From: Vibrio comitans
GTDB lineage: Bacteria > Pseudomonadota > Gammaproteobacteria > Enterobacterales > Vibrionaceae
Assembly: GCA_024346835.1 (NCBI GenBank)
Contig: AP024867.1
Coordinates: 1,178,001 to 1,242,000, forward strand
Direction of reading: 5' to 3'
DNA: 64,000 bases
This document shows, one piece after another, positions 25,501-30,689 of the stretch. The position numbers and the translations under genes were made by a program. Positions within the stretch are counted from its first letter, which is position 1, and each line of letters begins with the position of its first letter. The notes beneath the pieces are model-generated. The model searched no databases. It saw nothing but the letters and a program-made list of their open reading frames with translations, and was not told the origin of the DNA.

Positions 25501-26493
25501 TTAACCAGTGATAATGGTGTCTTTGATGAAGACGGCACTAATGCACAAGACCAAGATACGGTTCAGATTAACATTACTCCAGTGGCGAATGCTCCAACGC
25601 TAACGATTGATACCGCAAGTCAGCGCAGTCTGAATACCATCATCTCTGATGCAGCATTGGTGTCGAGAGGTATTCCGCTTGTCGGTTTGATGGCAGCCTT
25701 GTCTGATGCCAGTGAGATTTTGACAATCGAGGTTCGAGGCTTAGACAGTGCCTTAACTGTGCAATCCGCTTCGGGAAGCGTAACTCCTGGCACTGATACT
25801 GGGACTTGGATATTGGATCAAGTTGCTTTATCGGATGCATTGGTCGTGGTTGTTGATTCAGGAGTATTGCCGGCAGCTTCGCAGTTAGCCTTTGATGTCG
25901 TTGCTGTTTCAACGGAGAGCAATCCTAATCTCACGGCAGAATCTGCCGCTGTGAGCTATTCGGTGACGGTGTTAGCTGATGGTGATGAGCTTGATGCCTC
26001 TGCTGCGTTAGACAGCAGCACTGTCGTCGATGGAGACCAAGCATCCACTCTAAGAGGTTCTGATTTTGATGATGAGCTAATTGGTGGGGATGGCAATGAT
26101 ACCTTAATCGGCGGTTTGGGTAGTGACATTCTTACTGGTGGTGATGGTGCTGACATGTTTGTCTGGGACGCATTGGACGATGGTGCTGAAGATGTCATTA
26201 CTGACTTTAATCTTAACGATGGCGACATCATTGATCTTACCAATATTCTGGAGGAGCTAGCGACGATTGATGATGTAGATACATTGTTAGCTGCTCTCGA
26301 TAGCGATGAGCTAAAAGCTTCAGTAGTAGAAAATACTGAAGATGTTCAGATTGAAGTTGCGACAGACACTGATACACAATCAATATTGGTTAAGGGATTA
26401 AACACTCAACTGGATTACGGCGGTGACCTCAATAAAGACCTGTTAACGACAATGTTTGATAATCAAGTCTTTAAACATGGTGGTGATAGCTAA
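7195..26493 (+). CDS. Giant T1SS-secreted RTX adhesin with 24 T1SS-143 repeats
   Basis: This single 6,432-residue frame encodes a secreted, probably cell-surface-tethered adhesin. Residues 1 to about 122 resemble the LapA-type retention module (MEEQVLITDVSVVETHGKAV, then a G-K-D-A-K-V strand). They are followed by EAAAAGKN (residues 122-129), a likely LapG-type dialanine cleavage site. Residues about 366-3668 are 24 tandem units of about 138 residues. Each carries GSDxIxSVxF, W-x-x-L-TSNG, VLxVxIxxDGxYxIxQ, DTDGD and DGxDP signatures, matching the T1SS-143 repeat family known in Vibrio. A divergent 25th unit and several Ig-like units with GVPEG motifs follow. Five cadherin-like units of about 134 residues lie at about 5457-6125. 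Three or four RTX nonapeptides (GGDGNDTLIGG) start near 6288, ahead of a VCA0849-type C-terminal secretion signal. Acidic DTDGD loops imply calcium binding. The start is ATG 7195, with AAGGA upstream. No secretion or LapD/LapG genes are in the window. Confidence 0.92.
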   Translation: MEEQVLITDVSVVETHGKAVVINASSAARDIKKGDSLQKGDVLLIGKDAKVMVQYGDKAEIFDQNCAVCVASVSPDEASQLASSETDVALLLGQEEAQYTEQDIALVQQAILNGEDPNEALEAAAAGKNVNAENAANDGFVTVDMNYIETHPETQFQTDAFTLDLPSVDDDGLTISFAEGGGSIATALVEGSLSQSTYPQTTTGSFFIEQATFQLDASSFEVSPVDIDQVLAELNANITSAGDAVTFIYDQGTNSIIGTVAGEEVLSITITPNQLENGIDLVVTTTVSGPIDHIDFNGQYISVSNDQLNIGFNITGKDSSGFELVEPISFSTVVADGFNPNFDSASATGTTTINEGSEVGANAPAVGDTGLNLGSDAADYLTINEAILDDPTWTSLTSNGLETSLSLTSDAQVDVDSNPILDKIIVTLADDPSVVVLEVVVSVDGSYIATLRQAIDQDVISNINELLIPVHVVDYDGDSTPSVITVIIEDGDDPTGEGSLLDYTEIVGEQSETRTIEFTKGSDNIDDISFDQSVVSDATWTSIISNGQLTRVTISDDGKTISVDTLLGEPVLQVTIDNNGEYTLTQYRAIEQDSEILRLVIPTTATDTDGDSVTENINVVIRDNISPEGAPSEVGYVETGDVGQTIEGQIDFAIFSDAIETVQFASSTESDPIWNGLTSNDTPVTVSLTNNNTVLTVTTTGEPSEVVMTVTINTDGSYTVVQNAALDHPLENLLELPITVIATDFDGDTGNEVINIKITDGTDPEAQDSSVSYTELDDGVRNAAGTIKIEKGSDDIASVVFDSSVLDDAVWTGIKSDGLDTELRLDGNVLTVYYLNADNPPVEVPVLEVTIGLGGRYLIRQFESIDQDDDSQDIVLPLPVVVTDTDDDFTNADITITILDGENPSAGDATVEFVEKATEQTFLDSFEIQQGADAIENIAFNSAVLSDPDWTGLISNDQALELSLSADGTLLSVFVVGDSNNVVLEVELLDLDGNFRVTQFQALDHTVLEELLLSLQVDLTDTDGDVINTQINVNITDGDNPSLEPSTAPDINETGAEVSVAGTVSVAMGSDNVDTVVFDKATVEADGIWTGLLSNNLDTEVLVTDNLVIVHIAGDPTNIVLQAEVGIDGSYTITQFQALEHNGSDTLTLTLPVIVTDTDNDPETENITINIIDGNDPVISDSAVVLFDDATDNPIAETGSVSLAVGSDVIESMDVTLTSDELTGWDALTSNGQETTLTVTDGSLVLTLADGTEVLRFDIDLEGNYSITQFLPLDQPVDNQNLLSATITATDADGDFDSSVISITINDGMDPSRPGNVVTPLNENDIPSNEIGDIDLTPGVDAVATVEFSDDVLSDTLWLGLTSDNRATELKLSDDGTVLIVHIAGDEDAVVLRATINFDGSYSIEQLMALEQDTATNVNDLTLQVDVTDTDGDVLPTTISMPITDGDDPTITDTTAILDENDIGATDYIPETGSLNLVKGSDLVESVVIDESVLLDTDWTGLTSNGQPVELELSSVAQNGVSDTLIVTRADNDEPILEIRVNLDGTFSITQLGPIDQLTGDSIDLTLPVTANDADGDFDNANVVITINDGDDPSGVGDEVTLQETAGIVPGDGQVVFTPGSEDIVDISFDPEVVNDPIWLGIVSNGEGVSLELIDSKTLVVTSKADPSTEVLRVTIDNEGNYQVIQSQPIEQDSTDLTKLILPVIASDSEMDTGTADITINILDNVAPVAETSTVEYTETGDANQSNGGTILFTPGSDAVETIVIDSVVLNDATWGALTSNGEATSLNLDPTGKVLTLATATTDVLVLTLNDNGTYTVVQNDGLDQLSDDDINDLLVPVIGTDFDGDFSSANINIKITDGDNATLTASSIELDEDDVDDNTATDTGSIGLVEGSDATKSVEFTLTDEQKAEWEALTSNGEETQLVITANGITVQLADGTPVLTLAIDISGNYTLTQLEALDQTDDLNELQVGVDVTDTDGDVVSTTIDITINDGDEFDITPGDEGWNEDNIGDGTVLPVTGDLGYQGSDAIQSVQVELSDDQLAVWEAITSSGEETDVVVTGNTVAVNTLTGDPVLELVLNPDGTYSINQFEAIDQDDNDPTNPDELVLDVGVVITDTDGDETRTGVSFKVEDGSDPSLTDDIADIFENDIGDLTKQPFEGDLALTEGSDAVTSIGINNSVLDLASPWLNLASNGEDTDVALSSTNQIGINDTLTVSLEDGTIVMQVIVNIDGTYTIDLRQPLDQDVVSNLNSLLVPVDVTDSDLDTTSATITVNVTDGDDPTGVDSDVEWTETTGEVTADGTISFTAGSDDIQSIEFDPTVLGDNAWTGLMSEGESVTVELSDDGKTLTVTANDSEAPVLTITIDNDGNYDITQHRPIEQADGTDINDLVLPVLAKDTDGDSGKANINITINDALPATGVDANINVKEEGLPTVTDGEIVFTPNSDSIESYEFSPEVANDATWGALTSNDEATTVTVNGNIITVALATAPNAVALELVINPNGTFTLTQNLPLDQDVLTNINELVAGVIATDFDGDTSTADIKIKITDGADPQISDSTVNFVEVTDGSSFTGNMTITQGIDNIASVELAPLPANSPWDGITSDGEETDLIVTSDSITVYKSGDTSQVVLTVQINPNGRYTITESDAVDQPVDGPLSLELEVVVTDTDGDFDTGSLKLNIFDGADPIVIDGKVDIVEISGEQSFYESFDIVVGTDEVESVEIDPEVLNAIEWTGLVSNDQATTVALSNGNTLLTVYIGSDPSNKVLEVEILDLEGNYRVTQYQALDHETLETLLLDIPVLVDDSDMTSGPVEGNIALTISDGDDPTLENDTQAWSEDDLASIFPIFSDLNLTVGSDDIASIRFELTAEQLTALENLTSNDQATDVSVSDTQIIVSQSGLDVLVITLGSDGSYSINQTLPIDQDDTGQVNLVFDVVVEDTDGDDNVDPITNRPPSNIDITITDGTIITTDPADVSWSEDQIGDTGYVFDGDLNYQGSDAIATAVIDLSAEQLTAWQSITVNGEATAFEQTDQSLVVRYNGLVALQLTLNIDGTFKLEQFIAVDQDNGGTDQSNLSAGVIFTDTDGDITNSSITVTIDDGTDIQTTNQVESWNEDDVGTISQPITGDIGLTLSPDELASLEFELTADQRAAWEAITSNGEATTLVEGERSLELQLGDGTVVLSLTMDIDGNYVIEQFESIDQLANDDISRLATNVVATDGDGDVTTNSISLQVEDGTNIGLGNRRVTFSDDDIGTSNLPVTGDMRLTDGSDALASFGFNLTNGQTNTLNSIISNGQATSFTITENGTLVTVSLDAAPNTPVLTVRLNVDGEGNFDGTYTVEQLQAIDQTNNNDRVDLSFRVQLEDTDGDITRAAARVRINDGEDLSFTVDDIELAWNEDNIIGAIDFPITGDVGLTAGVDDIASVVFSLTADQQTAWDAVTSNGMDTKVIISVDGQTITLVTDDANEDVVLVGTIDIDGNYSFEQKLPLDQFASDDTNRLGVTIEATDTDNDTVTKDISLVITDGTDPNSTDQNEIVDENVILDMDSAPVSGAVDLVKGIDAVSTVRFNQSVLTDPAWTSLVSNNQGVELLLSADGTTLTVHIAGDTSDVVLVATVNLDGTYTVEQIQALEQDNDASDFNDLNLTVDATDSDGDTTSANVNIRIDDGRDPEVDAVPPLTLEESNIDQEQPDVPPIQGGNDPDGNLERGNSTVTFLKGTDDVEAFYLDVNNITASYVDNSNQTQVIPLTYQGVAITFIAVAGGYMGVANVNGQQLDILSIQINNDLTSTDFGKFDFELIRAIDHPIADAADTLSINLPVFVQDMDGDDSATKNLVVNVVDDVPEVVSKSISVVEGDDQASINVLRQSGQDTDGADDGLLTQITIGTTNLTIDPDGGFQSFNLYSDGSDPANPADPSLLMGVLEVHPDGRIRFTAADDVQQNGDSASIDISVTATDSDDDTDTKPITITVDDITSEITVSEASGTEDAGRTIVDGDTNPQDNIPVGDAPIKVNISVNTGDYDNNEELGDITIKNVDPAEGDFYYFDGANYILLPINAGEVVLTKDLLDTATADNENWSVENLFFVPARHQGSEGTDYSYSFDVQVVRNDSVSETLTGDLTVEVKAIADTATWEPSEGNFDVTINEDEEATLAILAQTQDADGSETITYEVSFTSDVGQVLLIDGVEQTPDTNGFYIISSDDIGNVTVKPAEDWSGSLQLKVVAITTESDPNAEVREARSEERFFTVNVNPVADEGSLTVTRIVIDEDTTTTLDQHIEMTASKDVDGSESLFVQISNLVDSNGNPATLNWIGTGDSAIVEISTGVYEIPYDQLGFVEFVPFIHSNVDFEFTVTGIIRDTAMVLNPTDEENGGGTLVEASNDRVLDSRQVVVDLKGVADIPFIDVEGVGEQWEVIRNEQGIGTGITTTVDENQDVPLSFKVLSGELADSPFDDSESVTVLISNIPEGVELIDEENNAIDLVFVGYDDNGQPIYQANLTDAGVDTGIIVRPVESSTENINLDVTVVITENDGDTEVFEGNIEIKVKPVIDAEITYTGRAVGNEDEFITIDWQPTGSDFPDADEEILLLRLEGVPEGSIIRVDGEEFMPFFDSTKGKWIVEIGLEEVLNGDGEVIRNSGLLKLLAGETVLEIKPPEDDSSNFELTATLEITEKDYELEQGETPNEGIALKEITGTIDVIVKPVVELDATIGIFDQDDLTTSLDSISADADGRLSFTINNSNNEDGRYSVNMQDLDSSDNEAIPADEPSEIVEDLVIDFNITDQDILDQLIILGAVNNGDGTWVITDEDSFEILAPNGLVIPNDGDTSFSSLTVTFAARVYDRGDEDEGNGPRIIKETDVTLTFPETVDGNDSIAAEIIANTDADDIVLGVEDQGVIDLGTQILSKGIIEAQNFDGVIDELSIVFKTSDLPAGFVINGADFDYVNGEYIYLAQVNADGSISGTSNLTLTAPDDYAGDVVLKFTAVTTDVQSGDEKKFELEVPIAISPEVENSQNIEVTVVGTSGLNDELLPVNEADSTDEEVFQPDTAYEDGLIHLDLSVSSTDKDSDPTRGVESIQSITITVTDPTEGWLVDSEGNLVTSLTLTYDASNPSALDDFLKDVQFQPAEHFPEGDGDNTVSLTVSGTITDKTIFDETDGYTKGPDEDPGKPFNGEVSFEIIPVLDPIIVTGGDRSNRIIITGDEDTEISLNQVNGDPFLLSLIDQDGSEEFVSIRLSGVPEGFLVKSLDEGPDGFVIKNNGDGFWTIQLNDPAATTVAFDNIEITPAEDFSGTVDIGIIVFTQEKLLGVPTEHNANFTLVVNPVGDVVDSDIAQAVEGTENEDIDILLNTYIVDNEYSLPGDGSGSDYQESAPETLRITVEGVPEGGVIKLADGTLFTDNGDGSWTLDVDAQELDKLVFNPGDNNSSNWDPAQLTIKVQSVDVASNSGNEYLGPETVQVVDVTIEEVNDQPVFGGVNDLVALEDNEYNITNLSIADPDTADDPTAIYTFTITVDSGLLNFGPDAETNFGITLTPNTPSTSITVTGTVDQINAALADGVRFNPEANFNGDVNVDITVNDGGNLGIVGEPNDNSGSFVIDVEPENDQPLIDPITDTTVSEDGSVGITGIVVSDVDTADDSTASYTVTISVPSGIGSFSFIGDPDTFGVVISGVGTENVTIDGTVEQVNNFLASGVTFTPAPDYNGTATVTVEVDDNGNLGAVGEPNTNQTTFDVEVTPTNDTPELSGISNRNVDEDNSLSITDLQISDIDESNDPTSDYVLTIAADANGDFDFAQVAKDAFPGNIDITDGQVVLTGTITDINTLLSSGLLFTPDANYQGEVTVTVTVDDQGNFGAPDEPETASDDFVITVDPVNDEPEIADIPTQDAMEDIDTLITDIQISDVDAVDNPDAIYNVTVGVDSGLLNFLSDILADFDVTIETAPLPAASIEISGTVANINSALANGINFTPAAESFGTVTATVTVNDNGNFDGGDETATKQFDIEVSAVNDEPINTVPAEITVEEGGSVKVEGIQVSDVDYTGANAGDDIEVLLSVDVGTINIVTGNGSVTITGNSTDSVTLKGPIAQVNAVLAEADAADGVFYSNPQGTNSAELTVLTSDNGVFDEDGTNAQDQDTVQINITPVANAPTLTIDTASQRSLNTIISDAALVSRGIPLVGLMAALSDASEILTIEVRGLDSALTVQSASGSVTPGTDTGTWILDQVALSDALVVVVDSGVLPAASQLAFDVVAVSTESNPNLTAESAAVSYSVTVLADGDELDASAALDSSTVVDGDQASTLRGSDFDDELIGGDGNDTLIGGLGSDILTGGDGADMFVWDALDDGAEDVITDFNLNDGDIIDLTNILEELATIDDVDTLLAALDSDELKASVVENTEDVQIEVATDTDTQSILVKGLNTQLDYGGDLNKDLLTTMFDNQVFKHGGDS
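8290..18197 (+). repeat. 24 tandem T1SS-143 repeat units
   Basis: Unit ends, taken as the DGxDP-type motif or its variants, fall near 8676, 9075, 9485, 9906, 10320, 10728, 11133, 11543, 11970, 12380, 12785, 13190, 13605, 14043, 14450, 14852, 15252, 15671, 16090, 16500, 16908, 17345, 17773 and 18197. The spacing is 400-440 bases. Units fall into two sequence classes: one with 'VL-D-xx-W-TGL-TSNG' and one with 'LT-x-EQ-x-AWEAITSNGE-AT' preceded by 'NEDxIG'. The second class is contiguous from the 19th to the 23rd unit. Repeats have diverged at DNA level, so the array is old or under diversifying selection rather than freshly amplified. Confidence 0.85.
23563..25596 (+). repeat. Five tandem cadherin-like units in adhesin
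   Basis: Units begin at ND(Q/T/E)P codons at 23563, 23968, 24373, 24775 and 25177, spaced 402-405 bases. The first four share 'EDxxxxITxLxIxDxDxxD', 'VTGTVxQINxxLAxGVxFxP' and 'VTVxDxGNxGxxxEP' motifs; the fifth is shorter and divergent. They resemble cadherin-like domains seen near the C-terminus of many RTX adhesins. Confidence 0.7.
26056..26160 (+). other. RTX calcium-binding nonapeptide block
   Basis: The encoded segment reads as three to four G-G-x-G-x-D-x-L-x nonapeptides, including GGDGNDTLIGG and GSDILTGGDGADMFVW. It precedes an acidic C-terminal region with ITDFNLNDGDIIDLTNIL. This is the usual calcium-folded signal for type I secretion. Confidence 0.85.
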
Positions 26494-26535
26494 AACCAGT
26501 ACCCGTTAGCACGTTTTTATCGCTAAATTGTTTAA

Positions 26536-26560
26536 CTATTGGCCGCTTGTCGGCCAATAG
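26536..26560 (+). terminator. Possible terminator after adhesin gene
   Basis: A perfect 10-bp stem CTATTGGCCG/CGGCCAATAG with a 5-base loop lies 43 bases after the adhesin stop. Only a short T-rich stretch follows, so termination may be weak. Confidence 0.5.
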
Positions 26561-26727
26561 CATTATTTGTCACACTAACTATTTCAAATCAGTATTACAC
26601 TGATAGTACTGGTTGCATCAAAAGGGATTGGATACCCATTCAGTAGGTCCCAGCAATATCACGCTCCAGAGATTCGATGGCTAGAAAATCCATCTCTCTT
26701 TTCACCATTTTTCACATTGAGGTGACT

Positions 26728-29088
26728 ATGGCTACATCTTCTCTATCTTCAAAAGCGCTTTATCGAGAAGCTGATCTCGACGCATTTCCATGTAAATCAA
26801 CCAAAGACATTCCACCCATCGATGAAATCGTAGGACAAGAGCGAGCACAATCTGCGGTTGAGTTTGCCATGTCTATCCGCGAAAAGGGTTACAACATATA
26901 CGCTATTGGTCGAAATGGTTTAGGCAAGCGCACCATGATATTGCGCTACCTCAAACGGCATCCCTTTGATCTTCATGAGCTTTATGATTGGTGCTATGTC
27001 GCAAACTTTGAAGATATCCGCGTACCAAAAGTGTTAAAACTGCCACGAGGTGTAGGGCAGAGCCTTCGTGGTGATATTGAAAAACTGATGACTAAATTGT
27101 TAAAAGCCATCCCCCTAGCGTTTGACAATGAGATGTATTTTTCGAGAGCAGACCGTCTAAAGAATCAGCTCGCCAATAAACAAAATAGCGCCTTGGAGCA
27201 CCTGACTAAAGAAGCGAAAGAGAAGAGCATTAGCCTCTCTATCACTACGCAAGGAGATTATCAGTTTGTTGCGCTCAATGGCGAAGAACCGTACACCGAA
27301 GAAGCATTCGAACAACTCGATAAAAAGACGCAAGCGAATTTTGAAAAGACAATTGATAATCTTGAGGTTTCATTGCGTCATATCATCCGTGACTTAACGG
27401 AATGGGAAGAGCAATACTCAGATAAAATTCAGAAGCTAAACTCGGATGTGACCCTTGATGTCTTAGGCCATTTTATTAAAGAGCTAAAAGCAAAATACAA
27501 GAAGCATCCTGAAGTAAAGCAGCACCTTGCTGAACTGCAGGCGGACATTGTTGAGAATGTAGATATCTTTCTTGAAGATAGCAATGAGCAAGGGGAAATT
27601 GCGACGGCATCGTTAGATAAAAATCTTCCTCGCCGTTACAAGGTTAACGTATTGGTTTCTCAGCCAAAAGACGACCTGCCGATTATTGTGGAAGAAAGCC
27701 CGAACTATCATTCACTGTTTGGACATGTGGAAACTGCGACGTTTAAAGGAACCGTGTTTACGGATTTCTCTCTAATTCGTCCGGGCGCTTTGCATAAAGC
27801 CAATGGTGGTGTGTTGTTGATGGATGCGGTGAAGGTATTAGAGCAACCCTATGTATGGGATGGCCTGAAACGTGCACTGAGATCCCGAGAATTGAGCTTA
27901 ACTGCCTTAGAAAAACAAGTGACAATGACAGGAGCCGTTTCTCTAGATCCTGAGCCTATTCCACTGGATGTGAAAATTATCCTATTTGGTGATTACCGCA
28001 CTTATCAACTTCTCCAGCACTACGATCCAGAGTTTGCCGAACTATTTAGAGTGACGGCTGATTTTGAAGATGAGATGAAGCGCGATACGGATTCTGAGCT
28101 TCATTACACTCGCTTTATCTCCAGTATTGTTCACGACAACAAGCTGCTGCATTGCGATAAAAAGGCCATCGCTCGAATTATTGAGCACAGTTCTAGACGA
28201 GCAGGTGATCAGAACAAGATTTCTTTGCACTCTGCGAATATCGCGAATCTTCTTCGCGAAGCCAACTACATTGCGAGATCCGCTAGAGCAAACATTATCC
28301 GAGCTACGCACGTTGAAAAAGCACTATTAAATCAACTGTCTAGGGTAAGTCGTTTGCAAGAGAGCGTAATGGAAACCTTCGTTAATGGCACAACATTAAT
28401 TCATACCCATGGTGAAGCGGTAGGGCAGGTTAATGCTTTATCAGTGCTAAGCACTAGTGATCATATGTTTGGTGCACCAAATCGCATTACAGCAACAACT
28501 TCCTACGGCACTGGTGAGGTGATCGATATTGAGCGCAATGTTGACCTTGGGGGAAGTATTCACTCCAAGGGGGTGATGATATTAACCGCTTACCTTTCTT
28601 CAGTATTTGGTAAAACGGCTAAGATCCCACTGACGACTAATATTACGTTTGAACAGTCCTATGGTGGTGTTGATGGTGATAGCGCTAGTATGGCGGAGTT
28701 TTGCGCTGTGGTTTCAGCGTTTTCAAAACAAGCTAATCGCCAAGATATCGCTATTACAGGCTCAATGAACCAATTTGGGGAAGCACAGCCTATCGGTGGT
28801 GTTAACGAGAAAATTGAAGGGTTCTTCGACGTTTGTAAAATTAAAGGAAGAAGTGCAACTCAAGGGGTGATCATTCCAAAATCTAACGTTCAAAACCTAA
28901 TGCTGCGCTTTGACATTGTAGAAGCCGTAGAAAAAGGTGAGTTTCATATTTGGGCTATAGGGCATGTCTCTGAGGCCATCAAATTATTTACTGGCAAGGA
29001 TGCGGGTATTGCTTCGGATGAAGGCAGTTATCCTATAGATACAATATATGGTATTGCACAAGCTAAGTTGAATTCTTTGAGGAAATAG
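26728..29088 (+). CDS. LonB-type (AAA_32/S16) ATP-dependent protease
   Basis: This 786-residue protein belongs to the Lon-related family typified by E. coli YcbZ/LonH. It has an N-terminal AAA-like region and a C-terminal Lon S16 peptidase domain. The serine-lysine dyad is intact: S652 in DGDSAS and K695 in GGVNEKIEG, 43 residues apart as in E. coli Lon. The N-terminal P-loop is GRNGLGKR (residues 61-68), with arginine in place of the usual Ser/Thr. The Walker B-like segment GGVLLMDAV lacks the usual catalytic glutamate, so ATP hydrolysis may be weak or absent. I start it at ATG 26728, which has a GAGGTG site six bases upstream; an earlier in-frame start at 26677 lacks one. It follows the adhesin by 234 bases, and the methyltransferase gene begins four bases after its stop. 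Confidence 0.88.
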   Translation: MATSSLSSKALYREADLDAFPCKSTKDIPPIDEIVGQERAQSAVEFAMSIREKGYNIYAIGRNGLGKRTMILRYLKRHPFDLHELYDWCYVANFEDIRVPKVLKLPRGVGQSLRGDIEKLMTKLLKAIPLAFDNEMYFSRADRLKNQLANKQNSALEHLTKEAKEKSISLSITTQGDYQFVALNGEEPYTEEAFEQLDKKTQANFEKTIDNLEVSLRHIIRDLTEWEEQYSDKIQKLNSDVTLDVLGHFIKELKAKYKKHPEVKQHLAELQADIVENVDIFLEDSNEQGEIATASLDKNLPRRYKVNVLVSQPKDDLPIIVEESPNYHSLFGHVETATFKGTVFTDFSLIRPGALHKANGGVLLMDAVKVLEQPYVWDGLKRALRSRELSLTALEKQVTMTGAVSLDPEPIPLDVKIILFGDYRTYQLLQHYDPEFAELFRVTADFEDEMKRDTDSELHYTRFISSIVHDNKLLHCDKKAIARIIEHSSRRAGDQNKISLHSANIANLLREANYIARSARANIIRATHVEKALLNQLSRVSRLQESVMETFVNGTTLIHTHGEAVGQVNALSVLSTSDHMFGAPNRITATTSYGTGEVIDIERNVDLGGSIHSKGVMILTAYLSSVFGKTAKIPLTTNITFEQSYGGVDGDSASMAEFCAVVSAFSKQANRQDIAITGSMNQFGEAQPIGGVNEKIEGFFDVCKIKGRSATQGVIIPKSNVQNLMLRFDIVEAVEKGEFHIWAIGHVSEAIKLFTGKDAGIASDEGSYPIDTIYGIAQAKLNSLRK

Positions 29089-29092
29089 TGAC

Positions 29093-29785
29093 GTGAGTAA
29101 TCCTATGTATACCAAGTTCGCAGATGAGTATGCGGACGTTGTACAGAACAATATTTATAACGCGCTTTTAGAAAGGCCTTCCATCTTAGCTATGATGGAT
29201 GTCCAGTCGGGTCAAAAGGTACTCGATTTGGGTTGCGGATCTGGGGAGCATGCAAAAGATATTCAGAGTAAAGGCGGTATTGTTACTTGTATTGATTTAT
29301 CCGAAGAGATGGTTGAGCTTGCTAAAGTGAATGCAATGCCTTTTCATGCCTATGCTCAAGATCTTGGTGAGGGCCTACCAAGTGAAAAAGAGGGTATGTA
29401 TGATTGGGTGATTGCGCCATTAGTCATTCACTACTTAGAAGATCTAACCACTTTGTTTAAAGAAGTAAAGCGAGTACTAAAGCCCGGTGGGCAGTTCCTA
29501 TTCTCTACACATCATCCAATCAATGATTTTGAGGTCTCTCCAAGTGGTAACTATTTCGCTACTGAGCGTATAACTGAAGAGTGGGACACCATAGGCGAAC
29601 CGGTAGAGGTAAGTTATTATCGCAGAAGCCTGCAAGATTTGTTTGGATCTATCTTTTCTGCAAATTTATTAGTTTCTGCGGTTTCAGAAGGCAAGGCTTC
29701 ACCCGCAATCGCAGAAATAAACCCGGAAACCTATGAAAGATTAAGTAAAAATCCTAGTTTCATTTACATCAAATGTGTTTCATAA
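29093..29785 (+). CDS. Class I SAM-dependent methyltransferase
   Basis: This 230-residue soluble protein has a standard Rossmann methyltransferase core. Motif I is KVLDLGCGSGEHA (residues 42-54), the ribose-binding acidic residue is in CIDLS (D68), and VIAPLVIHYL and RVLKPGGQFLFSTHHP follow later. The substrate is not identifiable. It starts with GTG four bases after the lonB-like stop, with GAGG upstream, and is almost certainly translated from the same message. Confidence 0.85.
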   Translation: MSNPMYTKFADEYADVVQNNIYNALLERPSILAMMDVQSGQKVLDLGCGSGEHAKDIQSKGGIVTCIDLSEEMVELAKVNAMPFHAYAQDLGEGLPSEKEGMYDWVIAPLVIHYLEDLTTLFKEVKRVLKPGGQFLFSTHHPINDFEVSPSGNYFATERITEEWDTIGEPVEVSYYRRSLQDLFGSIFSANLLVSAVSEGKASPAIAEINPETYERLSKNPSFIYIKCVS

Positions 29786-29941
29786 TTATTTCAATCCTGA
29801 GCGAAAGATGTGCATAATTAGGGGTAAATCGAAGTTTTCATTGGTATTTTACTGTCGAGTGGACAATCACTGGTTGAGTTAAAGTGTGATTTAGTTCAAA
29901 ATTGGCGCGTTTTGGCTATTTAAAGCTTCACTGGAGCATGC

Positions 29942-30628
29942 ATGAAAGTTGTTGATATTCTTAAACACAAACGTGGGAATCTTACGAGACACCATATGGA
30001 GTTTATGGATAGGATGTCCCCATCACTTCGAGAATATTGGAGTGAGTTGGTGAACCGTGCGCACGCACAGCACCTTTTCCGCTCTTGGGGTAGAGACTTT
30101 CATAAGCCTGCTGTCAATGAAGAAGTAGAAAATCCAGTCAAAGACACCATTGAAATGAAGCCTGAAGCCGAGGCTTTGTACAATGAACTGTCTGGAAAAA
30201 TTGGCGAAGAGCTTCATATCGGCGAATGGTTTAGCATCGATCAAGAACGTGTTGATGCGTTTGGTAAAGTGACTGAAGACATGCAATGGATTCACACTGA
30301 TCCAGAAAGAGCAGAACAAGAGTCACCTTTCAAAACGACGATTGCTCATGGCTTCTTGACCCTAGCGCTATTGCCTAGATTGTCAGATGCGGTCGATCCA
30401 GACAAGCCGCTATTTCCTACAGCAAAAGTGACTGTAAATATGGGAATGAACAGTGTTCGTTTTCCTTACCCAGTAAGAGTTGGCAGTAATATTCGCGCTC
30501 GTAGTAGCCTGGTTAAAGTGGTTCCTATTCAAAAGGGATTGGAAATAACCCGTGAATTGAAAGTAGAGATCGAAGGTGTTCGCAGACCTGCTTGTATCGC
30601 TGAATCGGTTATTCGACTGTACTTCTAA
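29942..30628 (+). CDS. MaoC-family (R)-specific enoyl-CoA hydratase-like protein
   Basis: This 228-residue protein has an N-terminal extension of about 90 residues, predicted helical, and a C-terminal hot-dog fold of the MaoC/PhaJ type. The hydratase dyad is visible as D113 and H118 in TEDMQWIHTDPERA, followed by the family loop IAHGFLTLALLP. Members hydrate trans-2-enoyl-CoA to (R)-3-hydroxyacyl-CoA, linking fatty-acid turnover to polyester or other acyl pools. No pha gene is in the window. The ATG at 29942 lies 156 bases after the methyltransferase and has a GGAG site (TGGAGCATGC), so it probably has its own promoter. Confidence 0.85.
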   Translation: MKVVDILKHKRGNLTRHHMEFMDRMSPSLREYWSELVNRAHAQHLFRSWGRDFHKPAVNEEVENPVKDTIEMKPEAEALYNELSGKIGEELHIGEWFSIDQERVDAFGKVTEDMQWIHTDPERAEQESPFKTTIAHGFLTLALLPRLSDAVDPDKPLFPTAKVTVNMGMNSVRFPYPVRVGSNIRARSSLVKVVPIQKGLEITRELKVEIEGVRRPACIAESVIRLYF

Positions 30629-30642
30629 TTGATACGATTTAA

Positions 30643-30674
30643 AAGAAGGGCCAAGCTTACGCTTGGCCCTTCTT
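30643..30674. terminator. Bidirectional intrinsic terminator
   Basis: A perfect 14-bp stem AAGAAGGGCCAAGC/GCTTGGCCCTTCTT with a TTAC loop lies between the convergent MaoC and PstS-like genes. Confidence 0.9.
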
Positions 30675-30689
30675 GTTTATGAGCATTGC

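Noticed and set aside
7681..26243. Many antisense frames of 60-150 codons inside the adhesin gene
   Set aside because: They mirror the Asp/Thr/Val-rich repeat coding on the other strand, lack ribosome sites, and yield Ser/Val/Thr-rich sequences without domain features.
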